A stretch of DNA of 7,116 bases from positions 1-7,116 of the forward strand of contig JAJZFE010000227.1 in NCBI GenBank assembly GCA_021798655.1, read 5' to 3'. Positions within the stretch are counted from its first letter, which is position 1, and each line of letters opens with the position of its first letter. The notes under the pieces were generated by a model. That model was not told the DNA's origin. It worked only from the letters and a program-made list of their open reading frames with translations, and made no database searches. The stretch is from Acidobacteriota bacterium. Lineage in GTDB: Bacteria > Acidobacteriota > Terriglobia > Terriglobales > Acidobacteriaceae. Positions 1 through 5,056 of the stretch are shown one piece after another. The translations under genes and the position numbers were made by a program.

Positions 1-1052
1 GCCTTGAAGGCCTTCACCGCCTCGCGAATCACCGCGCTCTCGACACCCGCCAGCCGCGCCGCGCACACCGCCGCCAGCACGTTCTCCACGTTGTGCGAGC
101 CCGCCAGCGGCACCTCGCTCACCGGCATCACCGGCTCCGCCGCCGCACCTTCCTTCGCCACAAACAGAATCGACTCGCCATGCACAAACGCGCCCTGCTT
201 GATCGGCCTCCGTCCGCTGAACCAATAGATCTGCGCCTTCGTCCCCGTCGTTCCGGCGCCGGCCGCGACCATCTGCGCGGCCTTGTTCTCTCCGTTCAGG
301 ATCAGGTAGTCCTCGGCCGTCTGATTCTCCGTAATCCGCGCCTTCGCCGCCGCATAGCTCTCAAAGCTGCCATGCCGATCCAGGTGGTCCGGCGTAATGT
401 TCAGCACCAGCGCAATCCGCGGCTTGAAGCTCTCGATCGTCTCCAGTTGAAAGCTCGAAACCTCCAGCACCGACCACACTGTCTTCCACTTGGCATCCCG
501 CAGCGCAGACTCGGCATCCCGCAGCGCAGACTTGTCATCCCGCAGCGCAGCGGAGGGATCTGCATCTCCTCCGCCACCACCGCTCAGCGCCACGCTCTCC
601 GCCACCATCGCCGTCACCGGCATCCCAATGTTCCCACCCACGAGAGTCGGTCGACCCGCGGCCTTCAGAATCTCGCCCAGCAGCGCCGTCGTCGTCGTCT
701 TCCCGTTCGACCCCGTGATCGCAATCACCTCGCCCTGCAGGTACTGCGCGCCCAGCTCCAGCTCGCCGATGATCCGCATCCCCAGCGCCCGCACCTGCAC
801 CAGCTCCGGAGTCGAGCTGGGCACTCCAGGGCTCACCACAATCAGGTCCTGCCGCCGAAACGTCAGCAGCCCGTGGCTCCCCGCCTCCACCGCAAACCCC
901 TGCTCCAGCAAGCTCGGCAGCTCCGCAATCAACGTCGCCGGACGCGCATCGCTCACCGTCACCCGCGCCCCGCGCTCCTTCAAAAACTGCGCTGCCGCCA
1001 GCCCGCTCTTCCCCAGCCCCACCACCAATACGCGTTTGTTCTTCAATTCCAT
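1..1052 (-). CDS. murD: UDP-N-acetylmuramoyl-L-alanine--D-glutamate ligase (MurD), C-terminus cut by left edge
   Basis: Cytoplasmic ATP-dependent ligase that adds D-glutamate to UDP-MurNAc-L-Ala in peptidoglycan precursor synthesis. The first 350 residues are present; the family is usually about 440-460 long, so the C-terminal domain continues beyond base 1. The start is ATG at 1052-1050, with AAAGG 8 nt upstream, giving MELKNKRVLVVGLGKSGLAA, the nucleotide-binding-like N-domain typical of MurD. The central domain has P-loop GSNGKTTTT (about 114-122), GGNIG (139-143), SSFQLE (199-204), NITPDHLDRH (218-227) and the probable carbamylated lysine K237 in SYAAAKARI. SHNVENVLAA lies near the left edge. 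Odd: residues about 157-190, between GGNIG and SSFQLE, hold an extra Gly-rich stretch and three heptapeptides of SALRDAE type that the family lacks; these come from a tandem DNA repeat. The gene is separated from mraY by an opposite-strand toxin-antitoxin module. Identity is secure. Confidence 0.97.
   Translation of the reverse strand, partial: MELKNKRVLVVGLGKSGLAAAQFLKERGARVTVSDARPATLIAELPSLLEQGFAVEAGSHGLLTFRRQDLIVVSPGVPSSTPELVQVRALGMRIIGELELGAQYLQGEVIAITGSNGKTTTTALLGEILKAAGRPTLVGGNIGMPVTAMVAESVALSGGGGGDADPSAALRDDKSALRDAESALRDAKWKTVWSVLEVSSFQLETIESFKPRIALVLNITPDHLDRHGSFESYAAAKARITENQTAEDYLILNGENKAAQMVAAGAGTTGTKAQIYWFSGRRPIKQGAFVHGESILFVAKEGAAAEPVMPVSEVPLAGSHNVENVLAAVCAARLAGVESAVIREAVKAFK
492..567. 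repeat. Three 21-bp tandem units plus a REP-like palindrome inside murD
   Basis: Read on the plus strand, units start at 492, 513 and 534. The first two are GGCATCCCGCAGCGCAGACT plus one base; the third begins GTCATCCCGCAGCGCAG and then runs into CGGAGGGATCTGCATC. ATCCC (537-541) pairs with GGGAT (555-559), so the third copy is a palindromic element. Units of 21 bp keep the murD frame and encode AALRDDK, SALRDAE and SALRDAK on the minus strand (residues 168-188). The GTCATYCC...GGRATCTGC outline matches the two repeats between murE and murF. I infer insertion of an interspersed palindromic repeat followed by partial tandem duplication. Confidence 0.85.
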
Positions 1053-1082
1053 CTTCAATACCTTTATGTACACAGCAAGCTA

Positions 1083-1180
1083 GCGCCATAGGCGCGACAC
1101 ATAACAGCCTGGGCCGCAGGCCCAGGTAGAATCCAGCCGGAAATTCAGAGGGCTGAAGGCCCGACACATAGCAGCCCCAG
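1083..1180. repeat. Mosaic REP-like palindromic repeat, two units
   Basis: This lies just upstream of the murD start. Unit A has a small hairpin GCGCC-ATA-GGCGC (1083-1095), then GACACATAACAGCC (1096-1109), overlapping a perfect 8-bp hairpin CCTGGGCC-GCA-GGCCCAGG (1108-1126). Unit B, 67 bp further on, repeats the layout: GGGCT-GAA-GGCCC (1150-1162, one G-U type pair), then GACACATAGCAGCC (1163-1176), 13 of 14 identical to unit A, then CCCAG. The pattern of short hairpin, conserved core and second hairpin is that of interspersed non-coding repeats. In the murD leader RNA it would form strong structure between about 30 and 130 nt before the start codon. It has no coding potential that I can support. 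Confidence 0.75.
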
Positions 1181-1300
1181 ACCTCCTCTCAATTTCTCAA
1201 CTCCGTACCCTTCGATCCCTGCCTCACCTCGACTTCACATGGCGCAAACGACAGCACCCGCTGTTATCATCGCAAATGTAGCAGTGGGAGTGCTGAAACG

Positions 1301-1507
1301 ATGACCCAAACACTCGAAGTTGAAATCGACGAAGCTGGCAACATCCATCCACTCGACGCAAACACCCGCCCTCCTGTTGGCCGCGCGACCCTCGTCTGGG
1401 ATTCGGCAGGTCATGAGCTGTACCAACTTTCTGAAAAGTCGCTCGCGGACTGGCTACGCCCCGAAGAGGATGAAGCATGGGCCTATTTGCAGCCGGACAA
1501 GTCGTAG
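1301..1507 (+). CDS. Type II toxin-antitoxin system antitoxin (partner of PemK/MazF-like toxin)
   Basis: A 68-residue acidic protein directly upstream of a MazF-like toxin and overlapping it by 31 bp in another frame, the classic antitoxin-first layout. The N-terminal part (about 3-32, LEVEIDEAGNIHPLD...GRATLVW) looks like a short beta-rich DNA-binding segment of AbrB/SpoVT or DUF2281-like antitoxins. The C-terminal part (LSEKSLADWLRPEEDEAWAYLQ, about 43-64) has the acidic, tryptophan-rich tail that commonly wraps the toxin. The start is ATG at 1301, with GGGAG 10 nt upstream (1286-1290). Such antitoxins usually repress their own promoter; an imperfect dyad lies just before the ribosome binding site (1261-1284). 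GC content is visibly lower than in the mur genes around it. The family call comes from context and appearance; the antitoxin subtype is uncertain. Confidence 0.8.
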   Translation: MTQTLEVEIDEAGNIHPLDANTRPPVGRATLVWDSAGHELYQLSEKSLADWLRPEEDEAWAYLQPDKS

Positions 1508-1812
1508 TTCTACCGTTCCCTTACTCCGACCTGACAGGCCAGAAATTTCGCCCTGTTCTTCTCCTGGCATCCGCTGGCCATGACGACTGGGTGATCTGCC
1601 AAATCACAAGCAATCCATTTGCGGATCCATTTGCCATTGAACTCAACGAAGACAGCTTCTCGTCAGGGCATCTCTCGCATACCAGCTATGTGCGGCCGGC
1701 GAAGTTGTTTACGGCTCACTCGTCCATCATCGCTTTGCATTCAGGAGTCTTGAAAGATTCTGTCTTTCAAACGGTTCGCGAAGCGGTGATCCGTGTATTT
1801 CGCCAAGCGTGA
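1477..1812 (+). CDS. PemK/MazF family toxin (putative mRNA endoribonuclease)
   Basis: A 111-residue protein resembling the PemK/MazF ribonucleases, which cleave mRNA at short sequence motifs when not neutralised. Visible family features are the N-terminal strand and turn GQVVVLPFPYSDLTGQKFRPVLLL (7-30), with the KxRP arginine R25 in the position of the catalytic arginine; QITSN (42-46), with T44 at the catalytic Thr/Ser position; and SYVRPAKLFTAHSSII (70-85), the usual conserved third block. Length is normal for the family and no key block is missing, so it is probably active. The start is ATG at 1477, within the antitoxin gene, with AGAGG 8 nt upstream, implying translational coupling. The stop at 1810-1812 faces the mraY stop across 5 bp, on the opposite strand. 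Low GC, especially at the 3' end, suggests acquisition by transfer. Confidence 0.88.
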   Translation: MGLFAAGQVVVLPFPYSDLTGQKFRPVLLLASAGHDDWVICQITSNPFADPFAIELNEDSFSSGHLSHTSYVRPAKLFTAHSSIIALHSGVLKDSVFQTVREAVIRVFRQA

Positions 1813-1817
1813 CTCCT

Positions 1818-2954
1818 CTACCGCAGCTTCAGCGTCGTCAGCGCAAACAGTGCAAACACCAGCGCCATGATCCAAAATCGCGCAATCACCTTGCTCTCGC
1901 TCCACCCCAGCAGCTCGAAGTGGTGGTGGATCGGCGCCATCCTGAAGATACGCTTCCCCCCGCGCAGCTTGTAGCTGCCCACCTGCAGAATCACGCTCAG
2001 CGCCTCCATGATGAACACCCCGCCGATGAACGGCAGCAGCAGCTCCTGCTTGATCACCACCGCCACCGTCGCAATCGCTCCGCCCAGCATCAGCGACCCC
2101 ACATCGCCCATAAAGATCTCCGCCGGGTGCGCGTTGTACCAGAGGAACCCGATGCTCGCCCCCACCATCGCCCCGCAGAAGATCGTCAACTCGCTCACCA
2201 GCGGCATCCGCTGCAGCTCCAGGTAGTTGCTGAACACCACATGCCCGCTCACATACGTCAGCACCGTCAGCGCGCCCGCCGCAATAATCGTGCAGCCGAT
2301 CGCCAGCCCATCCAGCCCATCGGTCAGGTTCACCGCATTGCTTGAGCCCGTAATCACCAGCATCACAAACAGCACAAACGGCGCAAACGCCAGCGGCCAC
2401 ACATACGGCAGGTGCCGCACGCTGTCGATGATCAGGTTCGGCCGCAGCCCCTTCGCAAACGGCACCACCAGCCGCGTCGAGTAATCCCCCCGCGCTCCCA
2501 GCCACAACAGCGTCACCGCCACCGCCGCGCTCGCCAGAAACTGCAGCGCCAGCTTCTGCCGGCTCGTCAGCCCCAGGCTCCGCTTCTTCACCACCTTGAT
2601 GTAGTCATCCGCAAACCCGATCGCCGCAAACGCCAGCGTCGACAACACCACCAGCCACACCAGCGGATTCGCCAGGTCGCTCCACAGCAGCGTCGGCACC
2701 ACAATCGAGATGCAGATCAGCACCCCGCCCATCGTCGGCGTGCCCCCCTTCTTCTGGTGGCTCTGCGGGCCGTCCTCGCGGATGTACTGGCCAATCTGAA
2801 ACTCGCGCAGCCGCTCAATGACGAACGGCCCGATCAGCAGCCCGATCAGCAGCGCCGTCAGGCTCGCAAACACGCACCGGAACGTCACGTAGCGGAAGAT
2901 GCGGAACAGTCGAAAGTATGGAAACAGCTTCTGATACAGCAGCCAGTAGAGCAA
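1818..2954 (-). CDS. mraY: Phospho-N-acetylmuramoyl-pentapeptide transferase (MraY)
   Basis: Integral inner-membrane enzyme that transfers phospho-MurNAc-pentapeptide from UDP to undecaprenyl phosphate, making lipid I. The 378-residue length is slightly above the usual 320-370. Diagnostic motifs are [16 protein letters not shown] (62-77), the DDYIK aspartates (116-117), NLTDGLDGL (209-217), GDVGS (283-287, third catalytic Asp about 284) and PIHHHFE (341-347). About ten hydrophobic segments are evident, the last at 360-375. The start must be the TTG at 2954-2952: an in-frame TGA lies at 2993-2991, no ATG or GTG falls between, and the next Met is near residue 75 inside a core motif. GAGG stands 8 nt before the TTG. 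It follows the small exported-protein gene by 158 bp and ends 5 bp from the opposing toxin gene, with no obvious terminator between. Confidence 0.98.
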   Translation of the reverse strand: MLYWLLYQKLFPYFRLFRIFRYVTFRCVFASLTALLIGLLIGPFVIERLREFQIGQYIREDGPQSHQKKGGTPTMGGVLICISIVVPTLLWSDLANPLVWLVVLSTLAFAAIGFADDYIKVVKKRSLGLTSRQKLALQFLASAAVAVTLLWLGARGDYSTRLVVPFAKGLRPNLIIDSVRHLPYVWPLAFAPFVLFVMLVITGSSNAVNLTDGLDGLAIGCTIIAAGALTVLTYVSGHVVFSNYLELQRMPLVSELTIFCGAMVGASIGFLWYNAHPAEIFMGDVGSLMLGGAIATVAVVIKQELLLPFIGGVFIMEALSVILQVGSYKLRGGKRIFRMAPIHHHFELLGWSESKVIARFWIMALVFALFALTTLKLR

Positions 2955-3075
2955 AGGTTGTGCCTCGCGCGCGCATTCGGCCGCGCTGCATCACAGCTTC
3001 GGCCACTCTCATTAATACTATGGCTGCGGCACGGATTCGCGCCTCTCTTGCTCACGCTTCCATACTTTGATACTC

Positions 3076-3105
3076 GGCAGAGGACGCCGCACAGCGCCCT
3101 CTGCC
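3076..3105. repeat. Perfect 8-bp inverted repeat (hairpin) after the small exported-protein gene
   Basis: GGCAGAGG (3076-3083) and CCTCTGCC (3098-3105) form a perfect 8-bp stem with a 14-nt loop. On the minus strand it begins 7 nt after the TAG stop of the small gene and lies about 120 nt before the mraY start. There is no T-run after it, so it is not a canonical intrinsic terminator. It could slow transcription or protect the 3' end of an upstream message; that role is inference. Confidence 0.55.
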
Positions 3106-3112
3106 GCCCTGC

Positions 3113-3397
3113 CTAATGACGGTCGTGATTGGCCGTCATCGCTGCGGCCTTCAGTTCCGCATTCGCCTGGTCCAGCAACGCCTTCGCATGGGCTGCATGA
3201 CCGCCCAGGTCAAACTCGTTCGCCTGCTGCGCCGCCGTGATCCGCACAAACGCCTGGTCCACCAGCCGCTGCGCCGCCTCAAGGTTCGGGTGCCGTCCGC
3301 CCACATTGCGCGCCGGCATCTCCTGCGCCAGCGCAAACCCGCCCGCCAGCATCACGCCACAAAGTCCACTCGTCATCGCCATCTGCTTCAATTTCAC
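3113..3397 (-). CDS. Small exported alpha-helical histidine-containing protein, possibly SmbP-like
   Basis: A 94-residue protein with a clear type I signal peptide: VKLKQMAMTSGLCGVMLAGGFALA, with an AxA site after residue 24 and mature start QEMPARN. The mature part (about 70 residues) is a predicted helical hairpin, HPNLEAAQRLVDQAF...ITAAQQANEFDLGGHAAHAKALLDQANAELKAAA, with histidines at 36, 67, 70, 91 and 94. The look recalls small metal-binding proteins of the SmbP type; I am not certain of that family. I chose the GTG start at 3397-3395 because AGGAA stands 8 nt upstream and the signal peptide begins there; an ATG at 3463 would add 22 residues before the signal sequence with no convincing ribosome binding site. 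It sits alone between murF (179 bp) and mraY (158 bp), co-oriented. A periplasmic location is inferred; its role in wall synthesis, if any, is unknown. Confidence 0.75.
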   Translation of the reverse strand: MKLKQMAMTSGLCGVMLAGGFALAQEMPARNVGGRHPNLEAAQRLVDQAFVRITAAQQANEFDLGGHAAHAKALLDQANAELKAAAMTANHDRH

Positions 3398-3474
3398 GGT
3401 GTCGTTCCTTCTTTCTCGATTCGATATGTTTGCAACTGCCACGCCGCAACGGAACCCGAACACACAGCTTCCCC

Positions 3475-3498
3475 GCAGGCCATTCGCTGGCCGCCTGC
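3475..3498. repeat. Imperfect palindrome in the murF to small-gene spacer
   Basis: GGCCA-TTCGC-TGGCC (3478-3492) is a 5-bp stem with a 5-nt loop, extended by GCA/TGC at the ends after a 3-nt bulge. It lies in the leader before the small exported-protein gene, about 80 nt from its GTG start. No T-run follows. It could be a leader hairpin or part of a decayed repeat. The rest of the 3398-3576 spacer holds only the weak promoter-like match. Confidence 0.35.
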
Positions 3499-3528
3499 AC
3501 CGGACGCGTCTGGGAGTAAGTCGATGCG

Positions 3529-3557
3529 TTAGTAGCTGTAAAGCGAAAATTCAACAA
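3529..3557 (-). promoter_or_regulatory. Weak sigma70-like promoter candidate before the small exported-protein gene
   Basis: In an AT-rich patch just after the murF stop, the minus strand carries TTGTTG (3557-3552), 17 nt of spacer and TACTAA (3534-3529). Each hexamer matches only three of six consensus bases. The position fits a promoter for the small gene and mraY with a leader of about 130 nt. It is suggestive only. Confidence 0.2.
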
Positions 3558-3576
3558 AAGTTGCGGACACTCGTCG

Positions 3577-4971
3577 CTAATTCTTCTCAGCCTGCCCCAG
3601 CGTATCCAGCGCCCGCTCCAGCCTTACCCCGCGCGACGCCTTCAGCAGCACCACATCCCCCGCACGCAGGTTCGCTTTCAACCACGCACCCGCTTGCTCC
3701 GGCGTCTCCACAAACTCGGCCGCCACGCCTCTCCCGCGCGCCGCAGCCACCATCTCCGCCGCCAACCCGCGCACCCCAATCACCACATCGACCCCCGCAT
3801 CCGCCGCCGCCGCGCCACACTCCGCGTGCAGCCGCGCACCCTCCGCTCCCAGCTCCAACATCTCTCCGGCCACCAGCACCCGTCGCTTCGCCTCCGTCCT
3901 CTGCAGCGCCACAATCATCGCCTTCAGCGCTGTCGGGTTCGAGTTATACGTGTCATTCACAATCTCCGCGCCTCGCCACGTCGACACGTTGCCGCGCTTC
4001 TCCGTCGGCCGCATCGACTCCAACGCGCCGATCGCCTCACCCACGCTCACGCCACTTCGCAACCCCACCGCCACCGCCGCCAGCGCATTCAACACATTAT
4101 GACTACCCGGCAATCGCAACAGCGCACGGCCCGCATCTTCGCCGTTCACGCGCACACCAAACTCCGTCCCATTCAACCCGCGGTCCTCCACCTCGCACGC
4201 ACGCACAGCGCATCCCTCACTCACCCCATACAACACCGCACGCTCGCCCATCCCCGCGCCAAACGCGCGCACCCGCTCATCGTCCCCATTCAAAAACGCC
4301 ACACCCTCTTCACGCACCGCATCCACCAGCTCCTTCTTCGCCCGCGCAATCCCCGCAATCCCATCGGCAAAAAACTCCGCATGGGCCATCCCCACATTGC
4401 TCACCACCGCCCACTCCGGCTCTGCAATCCTCGCCAGCGCCGCAATCTCCCCCGCATGATTCATCCCCATCTCAATCACCGCAACATCATGCGTCGGCTC
4501 CAGCCGCAGCAACATCAACGGCACTCCAAAGTGATTGTTGAGGTTCCCCTCGGTCTTCAGCACCTCGAACCTGGAACCTAGAACCTCTGCCACACACTCC
4601 TTCGTCGTCGTCTTCCCTGCCGACCCCGTCACGCCAATCACGCGCTTGCCCCACGCGCGCCGCACCGCCTGCGCCAGCCTCTGCATCGCACGCAGCACAC
4701 ACTCATCGCCATCGGCCACGCGCAGCAACCGCGCCTCATCCACGCCCGCCGGCGCGAGCCACCTCATGCTCACCACCGCAGCGACAGCTCCATCGCGCAG
4801 CGCGGTCTCCACATACTCGTGTCCGTCCACCCGCTCGCCCGTCACCGCAAAGAACAGCTCGTCCGCGCCAATCGTGCGCGAATCAATCGAGTACCCCACC
4901 GCCTCCGCACTCGTATCGAACACGCCTTCCGCGTGCATCCAGTCCGCAATCTGTCCCAGCGTCAGCTTCAT
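3577..4971 (-). CDS. murF: UDP-N-acetylmuramoyl-tripeptide--D-alanyl-D-alanine ligase (MurF)
   Basis: Cytoplasmic ATP-dependent ligase that adds D-Ala-D-Ala to UDP-MurNAc-tripeptide, completing the pentapeptide that MraY uses. At 464 residues it is family-typical. Motifs in order are SIDSRTIGADELFFA (28-42, N-domain), P-loop TGSAGKTTTK (115-124), EGNLNNHFGVP (141-151), EMGMNHAGEI (167-176), NVGMAH (192-197), GSHNVLNALAAVA (289-301), the MurF-specific NDTYNSNP (339-346) and C-terminal LLKASRGVRLE (442-452). The start is ATG at 4971-4969, with GAGG 5 nt upstream. The spacer from murE is 85 bp and carries two hairpin repeats; the next gene downstream begins after 179 bp. Nothing essential is missing. 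A short heptamer repeat lies just before the EGNLNNH motif. Confidence 0.98.
   Translation of the reverse strand: MKLTLGQIADWMHAEGVFDTSAEAVGYSIDSRTIGADELFFAVTGERVDGHEYVETALRDGAVAAVVSMRWLAPAGVDEARLLRVADGDECVLRAMQRLAQAVRRAWGKRVIGVTGSAGKTTTKECVAEVLGSRFEVLKTEGNLNNHFGVPLMLLRLEPTHDVAVIEMGMNHAGEIAALARIAEPEWAVVSNVGMAHAEFFADGIAGIARAKKELVDAVREEGVAFLNGDDERVRAFGAGMGERAVLYGVSEGCAVRACEVEDRGLNGTEFGVRVNGEDAGRALLRLPGSHNVLNALAAVAVGLRSGVSVGEAIGALESMRPTEKRGNVSTWRGAEIVNDTYNSNPTALKAMIVALQRTEAKRRVLVAGEMLELGAEGARLHAECGAAAADAGVDVVIGVRGLAAEMVAAARGRGVAAEFVETPEQAGAWLKANLRAGDVVLLKASRGVRLERALDTLGQAEKN
4565..4585. repeat. Three tandem heptamers (NNGAACC) inside murF
   Basis: TCGAACC, TGGAACC and TAGAACC follow one another without a gap, encoding part of GSRFEV on the minus strand just before the conserved KTEGNLNNH motif. 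The unit is 7 bp, so loss or gain of one copy would shift the frame. The protein here has normal family length, so the repeat may be chance. Confidence 0.4.
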
Positions 4972-4987
4972 CGAATCCTCAATCCAA

Positions 4988-5052
4988 CTTGTTTGTCATT
5001 CCCAAAGAGAATCTGCATTCGCTCTTGTTTGTCATTCCCAAAGGGAATCTGC
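4988..5052. repeat. Two hairpin-forming repeats in the murE-murF spacer
   Basis: Two 29-bp copies (4988-5016 and 5024-5052), 36 bp apart, differ at one base (A5008 against G5044). Each reads CTTGTTTGTCATTCCCAAAG at its left end and finishes GAATCTGC. Copy 2 holds a perfect stem ATTCCC-AAA-GGGAAT (5034-5048). In copy 1 the single change leaves a G-U pair in the RNA of the murE-murF strand, so the stem survives there. The pair nearly fills the spacer: the murE stop is at 5059-5057 and murF starts at 4971. The GTCATYCC...GGRATCTGC frame links them to the element inside murD. Confidence 0.85.
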
Positions 5053-5056
5053 GTCT

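Noticed and set aside
492..554. Short repeat cluster as a possible CRISPR array
   Set aside because: The units are contiguous 21-bp copies with no spacers and lie in frame inside murD.
93..1091. Plus-strand open frame of 332 codons opposite murD
   Set aside because: Arg/His/Gln-rich antisense shadow; the murD motifs on the minus strand are unmistakable.
535..1167. Minus-strand 210-codon frame overlapping murD and its leader
   Set aside because: It is a different frame from murD on the same strand, Gly/Ala/Asp-rich without motifs, and crosses the mosaic repeat.
1190..1300. Promoter for the toxin-antitoxin module
   Set aside because: A TATCAT-like -10 is present near 1266, but no -35 hexamer stands at a suitable distance, so I did not call it.
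1741..2505. Minus-strand 254-codon frame overlapping mraY and the toxin end
   Set aside because: Out-of-frame shadow of mraY; the mraY frame contains all the catalytic motifs.
3050..3075. ATACTTTGATAC direct repeat before the mraY leader as a promoter or binding site
   Set aside because: It is only a four-base repeated string with no matching -35 or -10 spacing, so there is no support beyond chance.
3237..4541. Long plus-strand open frame of 434 codons opposite murF
   Set aside because: It is a Pro/Ser/His-rich low-complexity translation of the antisense strand of GC-rich murF and the small gene, with no recognisable domain. The minus-strand genes explain the region fully.
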